Source: Blastomonas sp. SL216 (lineage in GTDB: Bacteria > Pseudomonadota > Alphaproteobacteria > Sphingomonadales > Sphingomonadaceae). From it: a stretch of 64,000 nucleotides of DNA. This document shows, in pieces, positions 56,393-64,000 of the stretch. The translations under genes and the position numbers were made by a program. The stretch lies in contig CP113055.1 in assembly GCA_026625625.1 (NCBI GenBank), positions 1,552,501 through 1,616,500 of the forward strand, in the 5' to 3' direction. The notes under the pieces are model-generated. The model did not search any database and was not told where the DNA came from. It saw only the letters and a program-made list of their open reading frames with translations. Numbering within the stretch: position 1 is the stretch's first letter; each line of letters starts with the position of its first letter.

Positions 56393-56676
56393 TGCGCGTC
56401 ACCTGGTCGGCGCGCGCGCAGGACGACTTCACCATCATCTTTCGGCAAGCCCTGGATGAGGACGCGCGCTATGCGCGAAATCTGGTTGATGCGTTGAGCA
56501 AGGCTATGGACCGATTGTCGGACTATCCTCGCCTCGGCACGCCGGTCGGATCGGATGGGCACCGCAAATGGCGTTTGCCCGGGACGCCGTTCCTCATCGT
56601 CTACCATGCAGGCGAAGAGAGCTTGCATATCCTGCGCGTCTATCACGAGCGCCAGGACTGGAGCACCGAGCCATGA
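56392..56676 (+). CDS. RelE/ParE-family toxin
   Basis: A 94-residue toxin: VTWSARAQDDFTIIFRQALD at the start and LPGTPFLIVYHAGEESLHIL with VYHERQDWST at the end match the ParE-like fold (strand pair, helical hairpin, sheet). The ParE branch targets gyrase and RelE cuts mRNA; the subfamily is not decided here. Its stop overlaps the nadD start (ATGA), an uncommon coupling of a toxin to an essential gene. Confidence 0.85.
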   Translation: MRVTWSARAQDDFTIIFRQALDEDARYARNLVDALSKAMDRLSDYPRLGTPVGSDGHRKWRLPGTPFLIVYHAGEESLHILRVYHERQDWSTEP

Positions 56677-57317
56677 GGGGCCGTCCTGTCCGTACCGGCC
56701 TGATGGGCGGATCGTTCAACCCGGCGCATCGCGGCCACCGGGCGATCAGCCTGTTCGCCATGGAGGCGCTGGGGCTGGACGAGATCTGGTGGATGGTCAG
56801 CCCCGGCAATCCGCTGAAGGAGGGCGCCAGCGACATGGCCCCGCTCAAGGCCAGGCTCGGTTCGGCGCGCAAGATGGCGCGGCGCAGCCGGATTCGCGCG
56901 ACGGGAATCGAGACCGAACTGGGCACGCGCTACACCGTCGACACGCTGGCTGCCTTGCGCAAACGCCATGCCAAACGCGACTTCATCTGGATCATGGGCG
57001 CGGACAATCTGGCGGGATTCCACCGGTGGAAGGACTGGCGCGGCATCGCGCGGCAAATGCCGATTGCAGTCATCGCCCGTCCGGGATATGATGGCGCTGC
57101 CATTTCGGGCCCCGCAATGGCCTGGTTCGGGCATCGTGTCCGTCCCCGAAGCCAGGCAAGAGACTGGACACGATGGAGTATGCCGGCGCTCGTGCTGATG
57201 CGCTTTCGTCCTGATCCGCGATCTGCCACTGCCTTGCGCAGAAGCGATCCCGACTGGTTTCTGGATTACGCCGATACAATCGTGCGCGATGCAGTGACCC
57301 GGCAGGTCATTGCGTGA
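56673..57317 (+). CDS. nadD: Nicotinate-nucleotide adenylyltransferase
   Basis: A 214-residue nucleotidyltransferase making deamido-NAD+. GGSFNPAHRGHRAISLFAME holds the GxFxPxHxGH motif. DFIWIMGADNLAGFHRWKDW is the substrate-loop stretch. NadD frequently precedes rsfS. Its ATG lies inside the toxin stop, so translation may depend on ribosomes finishing the toxin. Confidence 0.95.
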   Translation: MRGRPVRTGLMGGSFNPAHRGHRAISLFAMEALGLDEIWWMVSPGNPLKEGASDMAPLKARLGSARKMARRSRIRATGIETELGTRYTVDTLAALRKRHAKRDFIWIMGADNLAGFHRWKDWRGIARQMPIAVIARPGYDGAAISGPAMAWFGHRVRPRSQARDWTRWSMPALVLMRFRPDPRSATALRRSDPDWFLDYADTIVRDAVTRQVIA

Positions 57318-57444
57318 CGCCCCGGCCAGCCACTCCGCCCGTCCCCTGGGACATGTCTTCCAACCTGCCTTTTTTCATCGTGCGCGCCGGCAACCTGTCC
57401 GGCCCGTGTGTCGTTTTCGAAATGCCCATCTGCAAGGAACTCCA

Positions 57445-57858
57445 TTGACCAACCTCTCCCAAGCCCAACAATCGGTCGCCAGCCCGCCCCCGTCGGCCAG
57501 CGATCTGCAACTGGCCGAAGCCAGCAAGCTGCACGCGCTGGTGATGCAATCGCTCGACGACGACCAGGCGCAGGAGGTGGTTTCCATCCCGCTCGCCGGT
57601 AAGAGCAACATCGCCGATTTCATGGTGATCGCCTCGGGCCGCTCGACCCGCCAGGTTGCGTCGATGGCGCAGAAGCTGGCCGAACGGATCAAGCAGGCCG
57701 GCGGCAGCGCGCGGATCGAAGGCCTGACCAATGCCGATTGGGTGCTGATCGATGCCGGCGATGTCATCGTCCATCTGTTCCGCCCCGAAGTGCGCAGCTT
57801 CTACAACCTGGAACGGATGTGGGCCTTTGGCGACGCGCCCGAGGCTCCCAACGCCTGA
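57445..57858 (+). CDS. rsfS: Ribosomal silencing factor RsfS
   Basis: A 137-residue RsfS (Iojap), which binds L14 and blocks subunit joining in poor conditions. ADFMVIASGRSTRQVASMAQ and ADWVLIDAGDVIVHLFRPEV with RSFYNLERMW are diagnostic. The start is probably TTG at 57445, with AAGGAAC eight bases before; a GTG 45 codons earlier would overlap nadD and lacks homology. Confidence 0.92.
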   Translation: MTNLSQAQQSVASPPPSASDLQLAEASKLHALVMQSLDDDQAQEVVSIPLAGKSNIADFMVIASGRSTRQVASMAQKLAERIKQAGGSARIEGLTNADWVLIDAGDVIVHLFRPEVRSFYNLERMWAFGDAPEAPNA

Positions 57859-57891
57859 TCCGGGCCACCGGCCCCGCACCAGCGAGCAACC

Positions 57892-58314
57892 ATGCGCCTG
57901 CACATCATCGCGCGCGGCAAGATCGGCCGGTCGCCCGAGGCCGAGCTGGTGCAGCGCTATGTCAAGCGCATCCAGTGGCCGCTGGCGATCAGCGAACTGC
58001 CCGATCGCGGCGGTACCGTGCCCCCTGCCACGCCCGGCAGCCGCACGGTGATGCTCGATGAAACCGGCAAGCAGCTGACGTCGATGGAATTCGCCCAGAC
58101 GCTCGACCGCTGGCGCGGCGATGGCGTGCGCGAGGCGCGCTTCCTGATCGGCGCGGCGGACGGCTTTGACGATGCCGAGCGCGCCAATGCCGACCTGCTC
58201 ATCGCCTATGGCAAGGCGACCTGGCCGCACATGATGGCGCGTGCGATGCTGGCCGAACAGCTCTACCGCGCCACCAGCATCCTGGCCGGCCATCCCTATC
58301 ATCGCGAGGGTTGA
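57892..58314 (+). CDS. rlmH: 23S rRNA pseudouridine-1915 N3-methyltransferase
   Basis: A 140-residue SPOUT enzyme. MRLHIIARGKIGRSPEAELV is the start. LIGAADGFDDAERANADLL is the SAM knot region. The end LYRATSILAGHPYHREG matches the family (HPYH). It sits 33 bases after rsfS, in the usual order. Confidence 0.96.
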   Translation: MRLHIIARGKIGRSPEAELVQRYVKRIQWPLAISELPDRGGTVPPATPGSRTVMLDETGKQLTSMEFAQTLDRWRGDGVREARFLIGAADGFDDAERANADLLIAYGKATWPHMMARAMLAEQLYRATSILAGHPYHREG

Positions 58315-58318
58315 GCCG

Positions 58319-59530
58319 ATGCGGGGGCGCGCATTCATCCTGGCTCTGCTCGCGGGCGCTGCCGCACTCATCGCGCTGCCCGGAAGCGCCGCCGCGCCTG
58401 CACGCCCGGTCAACCTGCTCGACCAGGAACGCACCGCACTCGCCCGCGCGCTCGCCGATGCGCGCACCGCCGCCAGACGCAGTGCGACGCTGGAGCAGCA
58501 GGCCGAGAGCGCGACCGAAGCCGCCGACAAGGCCAAGGCAGAAGCGCGCGTCGTCGCCTCCAAGGTGCAGCAGGCAGAGGCTGAAATCGCCGCCGCCGAA
58601 GCGCGGGTCAAGATCATAGCCACGCTTCAGCGCGCGCAAAAGGCGCGGCTCGCCGCCCGCCAGCAGCCGCTCGCAAGGCTGACTGCGGCGCTCCAGTCGA
58701 TGGCGCGCAGGCCCACCGTGCTCGCACTGGTCCAGCCCGGATCGATCGATGATCTGGTTCGTGTCCGCGCCGTGCTGGCCACCACCCTGCCAAGGGTCGA
58801 GGCAGAGACCGCCGCGCTGCGCAAGGATATTGCCCGGTCGCGCGATCTGGCGCGCCAGGCTGCGCGCGCCGCCGGAATGCAGCGCGCAAGCCGCGAGCAG
58901 CTCGCCTTTCGGCGCGCCGAACTGGCGCGGCTCGAAGCCCGCTCGCGGGCCCGATCGCGCACACTCGCCAGCACCTCGCAGCTGGAAGAGGAGCGCGCGC
59001 TGGGCCTCAGCGAACGCGCGCGCGATCTCGACAGCCTCGTCAGCGATATCGAACAGAGCGCCAGCCTGCGCCAGCGCCTCGCCGCGCTGGAAGGTCCGGT
59101 GCTGCGCCCGCCCCGCCCCGAAGCGTCCGAAGTCGTCGAGAACGCCCCCAGCCCGGTCCGCACCGGTCGCCCCGCCTATCGCCTGCCGACAGCGGGCGCG
59201 ATCGTCACCGGCTTTGGCGAGGTCGCGACCACCGGCGTGCGCTCGCGCGGCATCACGCTGGCCTCCCGCCCCGGCGCGCAACTGATCGCGCCTGCCGATG
59301 GTCGCATCGCCTTTGCCGGGACCTATCGCGGCTTCGGTCAGATCGTCATCATCGAGCATGTCGGCGGTTGGACCAGCCTGATCACCGGGCTTGCGCGCAC
59401 CAGTGCCAAGGTCGGCGAGCGTGTGGCACAGGGCGATCCCATAGGCCGCGCCGCCGATATTCGCCCGAGGGTCACCGTTGAACTGCGCCGCAACGGACGC
59501 CCGATCGATATTGCGGCGCTGATCAGCTGA
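58319..59530 (+). CDS. EnvC-like murein hydrolase activator with degenerate LytM domain
   Basis: A 403-residue exported protein (signal ending GSAAAPA). A long coiled coil covers about 40-260. The LytM-like domain starts near GAIVTGFGEVATTGVRSRGI. The zinc ligands are missing: the H-x-x-x-D position reads RGITLAS and the HxH position reads RVTVELR. It should therefore activate amidases rather than cleave, as EnvC does. The start at 58319 lies 4 bases after the rlmH stop. Confidence 0.88.
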   Translation: MRGRAFILALLAGAAALIALPGSAAAPARPVNLLDQERTALARALADARTAARRSATLEQQAESATEAADKAKAEARVVASKVQQAEAEIAAAEARVKIIATLQRAQKARLAARQQPLARLTAALQSMARRPTVLALVQPGSIDDLVRVRAVLATTLPRVEAETAALRKDIARSRDLARQAARAAGMQRASREQLAFRRAELARLEARSRARSRTLASTSQLEEERALGLSERARDLDSLVSDIEQSASLRQRLAALEGPVLRPPRPEASEVVENAPSPVRTGRPAYRLPTAGAIVTGFGEVATTGVRSRGITLASRPGAQLIAPADGRIAFAGTYRGFGQIVIIEHVGGWTSLITGLARTSAKVGERVAQGDPIGRAADIRPRVTVELRRNGRPIDIAALIS

Positions 59531-59771
59531 AGCTGGCCGTGTTCACCGGACAGAAAGGCAGCAGACCTAGCATCATCGCGTTGGTCGAAGCGCGTGACAT
59601 GCCGGTGGCAAAGCATCTGGCAATTGGCAGCGCGCAGGACTAGATTGCATGCGCCGCGTCAGGGGTAAGCGCGATGCACCTGCCTGGGGAATGCCGCTGC
59701 CATGATCGATGGCGACAGCGCGGCGCGACCTGGGCCTGATATAGCCGGTTCAAGAACAAGGTTGCCATTTG
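59531..59771. other. Intergenic region envC-like / ctpA
   Basis: About 240 bases. A 37-codon open frame (59533-59643) lacks a start signal and any recognisable family. No terminator or repeat was seen; it may contain the ctpA promoter. Confidence 0.4.
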
Positions 59772-61148
59772 ATGATGAAATCCCGCCTCGCCCGAGCCTC
59801 TGCCATCGCCCTTGCGGTGGCCTTGGTGCCGATCACCACGTCGGCCATTTCGCAGGTCGAATCCGACACCCAGGCGGAGATCGCGAAATTCGTGGACATT
59901 TTCGAGCGGGTGAAGACGGATTATGTCGAGCCGGTCGATGACGACAAGCTGGTCCGCGGCGCGATCGACGGCATGCTCGCCGCGCTCGATCCGCACTCGA
60001 GCTATCTCGACGCGCGCGACTTTGCCAATCTGCGCACCCAGACCGAGGGCATGTATGGCGGCCTGGGCCTGTCGGTGACGATGCAGGACGGCGCGGTCAA
60101 GGTGATCGCCCCCACCCGCGAGACCCCCGCCGACAAGGCCGGGATCAAGGCGGGCGACTATATCACGCATCTTGACGGCAAGCTGATCTATGGCGGAACG
60201 CTCGACGATGCGGTCGACCAGATGCGCGGCGAGCCCGGCACCTCGATCAAGCTCACCATCGTGCGCGAAGGCCGCGACAAGCCGTTCGACGTCACCGTCA
60301 CCCGCGCGATCATCGATCTGAAGCCCGTCACCTGGGAGGTGAAGGACGATATCGGCATCATCACCATCGCCAGCTTCACCTCCAGCGTCGGCGACGATGT
60401 CAACGAGGCGATCCAGGGCATCGAGGCGAAGCTGGGCCGCAAGCCGACCGGCTATGTGCTCGATCTGCGCTCCAACCCCGGCGGCCTGCTCGACGAGGCT
60501 GTCGCGGTGTCGGACGTGTTCCTGCAAAAGGGCGAGATCGTTTCGCAGCGCGGTCGCCACAAGGGCGATATCGAGCGCTATTATGCGCGGCCCGGCGACG
60601 CCACGGCGGGCCTGCCGCTGATCGTGCTGGTCGATTCAGGTTCCGCATCCGCATCGGAAATCGTCGCGGGCGCGCTGCAGGATCATCGCCGCGCGCTGGT
60701 GATGGGCGAACGCAGCTTCGGCAAGGGATCGGTGCAGACGCTGCTGCCGCTGTCACGCACCTCGGCGTTGAAGCTGACCACCGCACGCTATTTCACCCCC
60801 TCGGGCAAGTCGGTGCAGGAAGGCGGGATCGAGCCCGATATCGCCGTGCCGCAGATTTCCGACCCCGATTACAAGACGCGGATGAAGCTGCGCGAATCCG
60901 ATCTGCGCGGGCACCTGATCAACGAGATCGGGCTGGACGACAAGGATCTGGAGGTCGACAAGCTTGACGATCCGCGCTTCACCATGACGGCCGATCAGCT
61001 CAAGGAAAAGGGCATCGAGGACTTCCAGCTCTATTATGCGCTGGCGACGCTGCAACGGACCACGCTGGCCAGTCCGCGACTGGCCGCAACCCGCCGCGTC
61101 GCTGCGCGTTCTGCTGCTGTGGGCCGTCCGGTGACGCGCCGCAACTAA
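59772..61148 (+). CDS. ctpA: S41 carboxyl-terminal processing protease
   Basis: A 458-residue secreted or periplasmic CtpA. The signal is near the start (ALAVALVPITTSAIS). The PDZ domain spans about 90-175 (TPADKAGIKAGDYITHLDGK). The catalytic Ser is in DSGSASASEIVAGAL and the catalytic Lys in ERSFGKGSVQTL. An Arg/Ala-rich tail follows. The start is ATG at 59772 or 59775. Its position after the EnvC-like gene is conserved in alphaproteobacteria. Confidence 0.94.
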   Translation: MMKSRLARASAIALAVALVPITTSAISQVESDTQAEIAKFVDIFERVKTDYVEPVDDDKLVRGAIDGMLAALDPHSSYLDARDFANLRTQTEGMYGGLGLSVTMQDGAVKVIAPTRETPADKAGIKAGDYITHLDGKLIYGGTLDDAVDQMRGEPGTSIKLTIVREGRDKPFDVTVTRAIIDLKPVTWEVKDDIGIITIASFTSSVGDDVNEAIQGIEAKLGRKPTGYVLDLRSNPGGLLDEAVAVSDVFLQKGEIVSQRGRHKGDIERYYARPGDATAGLPLIVLVDSGSASASEIVAGALQDHRRALVMGERSFGKGSVQTLLPLSRTSALKLTTARYFTPSGKSVQEGGIEPDIAVPQISDPDYKTRMKLRESDLRGHLINEIGLDDKDLEVDKLDDPRFTMTADQLKEKGIEDFQLYYALATLQRTTLASPRLAATRRVAARSAAVGRPVTRRN

Positions 61149-61189
61149 GCCGTTCCTTTTTCGACCATCATTGCTGGGGGCCTGACCTG

Positions 61190-61696
61190 ATGAACTCGCG
61201 CGCGCCGCGTATCGCCGCATGGCTGGCATTTCTTCTGCCTGCATCGCTTCTGGGCGGAGCCTTGATCAGCCAATATGTCTTCGGGCTCTACCCGTGCGAG
61301 ATGTGCTATTGGCAGCGCTGGCCGCACTGGGCAGCGCTGGCGCTGGGCGGCATCGCGGTGCTGTCCGTGCGCCGCGTGCAGGGCCTGGGCGTCGCGATGG
61401 CGGCGCTGGCAGCCGCGGCGATTGCGGTCAGCGGACTGATCGGCGGCTTCCATGCCGGGGTGGAATATGGCTGGTGGGAAGGCCTGACCCGCTGCGCCAC
61501 CGCGACCCCGGTGAGCGGCACCACCGAGGACGTGCTCAACTCGATCATGGCCGCGCCTCTCGTGCGCTGCGATACGGCGCCTTGGTCGCTGTTCGGCATC
61601 TCGCTGGCGGGCTTCAATTTCCTCTTGTCGCTGGCCGGGGCGAGCGCCATCTATCTGCTGCTGCGCCGCAGAAATACCGGGACGATTGCTGCATGA
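61190..61696 (+). CDS. dsbB: Disulfide bond formation protein B
   Basis: A 168-residue inner-membrane protein with four predicted helices. CEMCYWQRWPHWAALALGG gives the CxxC pair; a second pair is provided by LTRCATATPVSG and PLVRCDTAPWS. It reoxidises DsbA and passes electrons to quinone. Stop overlaps coq7 by ATGA, linking quinone synthesis with quinone use. Confidence 0.9.
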   Translation: MNSRAPRIAAWLAFLLPASLLGGALISQYVFGLYPCEMCYWQRWPHWAALALGGIAVLSVRRVQGLGVAMAALAAAAIAVSGLIGGFHAGVEYGWWEGLTRCATATPVSGTTEDVLNSIMAAPLVRCDTAPWSLFGISLAGFNFLLSLAGASAIYLLLRRRNTGTIAA

Positions 61697-62241
61697 ACCA
61701 CGAGAATGAACCGCTCCAGCCCGTCCGGCAGGAGCTTGACCTGTCCGAGATGATCCGGGTCAACCAGGCGGGGGAATATGGTGCCACCCGCATCTATGCC
61801 GGGCAGCGCGCCGTGATGGGCGATCATGTGCCCGAAGCCCGCGCAATTGCCGGCATGGCGGAGCAGGAAGAGGTGCACCGTGCCTTTTTCGACAAGCTGA
61901 TGGCCGAACGCGGCGTCCGCCCGACTGCGCTGCAACCCTTCTGGAATGTCGCCGGCTTCGGCCTTGGCGCTGTGACCGCGCTGATCGGACCCAAGGCCGC
62001 CATGGCCTGCACGGTCGCGGTGGAAACCGAGATCGACCGCCATTATGCCGAGCAACTCGAAGAACTGGGCGACAGCGACCCGGAACTGAGCGCTGCCATC
62101 GCCAAGTTCCGCGACGAAGAGCTTGAGCACAAGGATCGCGCGCTCGCTGAAGGCGCCGAACAGGCCTTTGGCTATCCGGTGATGAGCGCCGTGATCCGCA
62201 TGGGGTGCCGCGCGGCCATCGCCCTGTCGAAGCGCATCTGA
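61693..62241 (+). CDS. coq7: Demethoxyubiquinone hydroxylase Coq7
   Basis: A 182-residue di-iron monooxygenase of ubiquinone synthesis (replacing UbiF). Ligands: Glu in GEYGATRIYAGQ, EQEEVH (E-x-x-H) near residue 56, Glu in VETEIDRHYAEQL, and the last ExxH in FRDEELEHKDRALAEGAE. It starts in the dsbB stop. Confidence 0.95.
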   Translation: MNHENEPLQPVRQELDLSEMIRVNQAGEYGATRIYAGQRAVMGDHVPEARAIAGMAEQEEVHRAFFDKLMAERGVRPTALQPFWNVAGFGLGAVTALIGPKAAMACTVAVETEIDRHYAEQLEELGDSDPELSAAIAKFRDEELEHKDRALAEGAEQAFGYPVMSAVIRMGCRAAIALSKRI

Positions 62242-62312
62242 TCGCCGATCACGCGCCGTTCATCCGGCACGGGCTAGATGCCCATTGAATACTAATTTGA
62301 GTGGAGGACGAC

Positions 62313-62909
62313 ATGACGAAGACCGGTACCCTGGCAGCCCTGCTGCTGATTGGAACGGCCTTCGCCGCGCCCGCCGCCGCGCAGGAAAATGCAGGCGACA
62401 AGGTCGTCCAGAAGATCGTTTATGGCGATGACGCCTGCGAAGCCTCGACCGATCCCAACGAGATCGTCGTGTGCATGCGGATGGACGAGCAGGAACGCTA
62501 CCGCATCCCCGAAAAGCTGCGCAGCGACCCCAATGCCATCGCCAATACCAGCTGGACCGAGCGCGTCCGGTCGATGGAAACCGTCGGCAATTTCGGCACC
62601 GATAGCTGCTCGCCGGTCGGCGCAGGCGGCTTTACCGGCTGCACCCAGACGCTGGTCCAGGCCGCGCGTGCCGAAAAGAAACAGGGCGAGGAGGCGATTG
62701 CCGGTCGCCTGATCGAGGAAGAGCGCCAGCGCCGCCTGTCGAACATCGATCGCGATGCTGCTGCGGTCGAAGCCCGTCAGAAGGAGATCGAGGCACAGCT
62801 TGATTCGCGCAAGGCAGAGCGCGAAGCCGCAGCCGCCGCGATGCGCGCGCAGGCTGACGGTCTGGAACCCGAGCGTCGCCCCGAGCCGGAAACCCCCTCG
62901 CCCGAATAA
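62313..62909 (+). CDS. Exported hypothetical protein, 198 aa
   Basis: The signal peptide ends in AAAQE. Two cysteine pairs are possible (DDACEASTDP and EIVVCMRMDE; TDSCSPVGAG and GFTGCTQTL). The C-terminal third is a charged helix, likely coiled coil (IEEERQRRLSNIDRDAAAVE onward). A Shine-Dalgarno GGAGG at 62303 supports the ATG at 62313. No family recognised. Confidence 0.8.
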   Translation: MTKTGTLAALLLIGTAFAAPAAAQENAGDKVVQKIVYGDDACEASTDPNEIVVCMRMDEQERYRIPEKLRSDPNAIANTSWTERVRSMETVGNFGTDSCSPVGAGGFTGCTQTLVQAARAEKKQGEEAIAGRLIEEERQRRLSNIDRDAAAVEARQKEIEAQLDSRKAEREAAAAAMRAQADGLEPERRPEPETPSPE

Positions 62910-63012
62910 GCGGCAAGCCCCGCCAAGCAACCGACTTGCGCGACTAATACACCTGCTCCATATATAGAAGTGGCGCGGGCGCAGATGGCGTCGGCGCGCA
63001 GGGAGCGCAGGC

Positions 63013-63540
63013 ATGTCGATTTCGGTGGCGGATGGTTTGATCCCGGCAGAGATGCCGTCGGACAGTCTGAGCCACGGGCTCCGACCGCTGGACCGTGCCT
63101 ATGTTCACGTCATCCGCATCATGACCGCGCTGGTGCTGCTGCCGGTGCTGATCGCGGCCGTGGTGGTCGAATTCGCGCTGGTGGCCAAGGGCGTGATCGA
63201 ACATGGCCCTGTCATCGCGCCGGCATTGGCCCTTGCGGCCTTCATTCTGGTGTTCCTGCCGCAGCGGCGATGGCGGCGCTGGGGCTTTAGCGACAGCGAC
63301 GAACAGCTCCGTGTCGCGCGCGGCTGGATGTTCCGCACCGATACCATCGTCCCGTTCAAGCGCATCCAGCATATCGATATGGGCCAGGGCCCGATCGAGC
63401 GGCTGTTCGATCTGGCGAGCCTGACCGTGCACACCGCCGGCACGCACAACAGCATCGTCACCCTGCCGGGCCTCCGCCGCAGCCAGGCAGAGGCGATGCG
63501 CGATGCGATGCGGCTGCACATTCGCCGCGAGGCCGAATGA
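63013..63540 (+). CDS. Bacterial PH domain membrane protein (YdbS-like)
   Basis: A 175-residue protein with two membrane helices (ALVLLPVLIAAVVVEFALVA and IAPALALAAFILVFL), then a bPH2 domain (QLRVARGWMFRTDTIVPFKR, HIDMGQGPIERLFDLASL). It forms a YdbS/YdbT-type pair with the next gene by ATGA overlap. Function unknown. Confidence 0.88.
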   Translation: MSISVADGLIPAEMPSDSLSHGLRPLDRAYVHVIRIMTALVLLPVLIAAVVVEFALVAKGVIEHGPVIAPALALAAFILVFLPQRRWRRWGFSDSDEQLRVARGWMFRTDTIVPFKRIQHIDMGQGPIERLFDLASLTVHTAGTHNSIVTLPGLRRSQAEAMRDAMRLHIRREAE

Positions 63541-64000
63541 CCGAGACGTTGAGCGCGGATACGCCGCCCGCCGCAACAGCTGCGGAAACCGGCGCGGACC
63601 GGCGGCTGCATCCGCTGACCCTGTTGCTCAACCTGTCGCGCCAAGTGCCGCAGGCGATGCTGGGGCTGATCGCGCTGCGCTTCAGCGGGCCGGACGAGCT
63701 GCGCCCCTGGGTCGGCCTGCTGGCGCTCGCTGCGGTGCTCGCGATGTTCGGTTTCGAATATTATCGCTGGTGGCGCTTTTCCTATCGGCTGGATGCCGAG
63801 GAACTGCGCATTGCCAGTGGCGTCTTCAGCCGCAACGTCCGCTCCATCCCCTATGAACGCATCCAGGACGTCAATCTGGAACAGGGCCCGTTCGCGCGCA
63901 TTCTGGGCATGGCCAAGGTGCGGCTGGAGACCGGCAGCAGCGGCAGCGGCGATGAAGGCGCACTCGATTCAGTCGATCTGGCCGAAGCCGAGCGGTTGCG
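63537..64000 (+). CDS. Bacterial PH domain protein (YdbT-like), 3' end outside the window
   Basis: Starts in the previous stop (ATGA) and runs off the window. Visible part: two hydrophobic helices (PWVGLLALAAVLAMFGF) and the first bPH2 domain (RLDAEELRIASGVFSRNVRS, IPYERIQDVNLEQGPFARIL). YdbT-type proteins carry two to three such domains, so most is missing. Confidence 0.88.
   Translation, partial: MTETLSADTPPAATAAETGADRRLHPLTLLLNLSRQVPQAMLGLIALRFSGPDELRPWVGLLALAAVLAMFGFEYYRWWRFSYRLDAEELRIASGVFSRNVRSIPYERIQDVNLEQGPFARILGMAKVRLETGSSGSGDEGALDSVDLAEAERL

Noticed and set aside
59533-59643. 37-codon open frame after the EnvC-like gene
   Set aside because: No ATG near its start, no ribosome binding site and no family.

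Overview
The window reads as chromosomal DNA of a high-GC alphaproteobacterium, most likely a member of the Sphingomonadales. This is inferred from the gene content (the proA-nadD-rsfS-rlmH-envC-ctpA block, an EVE protein, a bactofilin next to an M23 peptidase, a 2OG oxygenase of the isopenicillin N synthase type, coq7) and from a dispersed palindromic repeat (GCTCAGCCTGAGC followed by YTGTCGAAGGCCCCGC) that I associate with sphingomonad genomes. Nothing is obviously plasmid or prophage, and I see no tRNA, rRNA or CRISPR array. Most of the window is housekeeping DNA; the unusual material sits in the intergenic repeats and in a few odd proteins.

Layout. 1-5.2 kb: the 3' part of glnA, a glycine-zipper lipoprotein, two tandem oligopeptide-binding-type lipoproteins without transporter partners, and a DUF4112 protein. 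5.2-5.6 kb: a gene-free stretch with a candidate small RNA divergent from a LysR regulator. 6.5-22 kb: cyclophilin, mgtE, DUF1489, a first REP-bounded GIY-YIG cassette, FrnE-type oxidoreductase, 3-hydroxybutyryl-CoA dehydrogenase, isoaspartyl peptidase, a TPP enzyme, CsbD, EVE, a 2OG oxygenase, and rplU-rpmA. 22-30.6 kb: a second GIY-YIG cassette, then a ParA / ribbon-helix-helix / SPOR-lipoprotein operon divergent from a Sel1-SPOR protein, a K+ channel, and surE with a LysM-M23 lipoprotein. 30.8-42 kb: sulfurtransferase, PLP lyase, MscS channel, a MITE-like nested inverted repeat, rsmB, guaB, an M28 peptidase and a prolyl oligopeptidase. 42-45 kb: rpsM-rpsK-rpoA-rplQ (minus strand), with repeat DNA between rpoA and rplQ. 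45-52 kb: an aspartoacylase-like hydrolase, a soluble CBS-MCP, a TonB-like protein, two copies of a block-conserved non-coding sequence (one behind a near-consensus promoter), and a PDZ protein with a very long acidic tail. 52-64 kb: a bactofilin/LytM pair, a dense GANTC cluster, proA, a toxin-antitoxin pair overlapping nadD, rsfS, rlmH, envC, ctpA, dsbB, coq7 and a bacterial PH-domain pair cut by the window end.

Cell-envelope and division functions recur: two SPOR proteins, three LytM/M23-fold proteins, a bactofilin, ParA, CtpA and MscS. The bactofilin/LytM operon shares its upstream region with proA, and that region carries seven GANTC sites, the recognition sequence of the cell-cycle methylase CcrM.

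The strongest candidate for something undescribed is a ~378-bp cassette present twice (9178-9556 and 22092-22469). Each copy has inverted 31-bp REP ends and one 107-codon GIY-YIG endonuclease gene whose last codons and stop lie inside the REP. The copies are colinear to within one base, and one has lost the expected catalytic glutamate. By analogy with REP-associated transposases this looks like a REP system served by a GIY-YIG nuclease; that function is inference.
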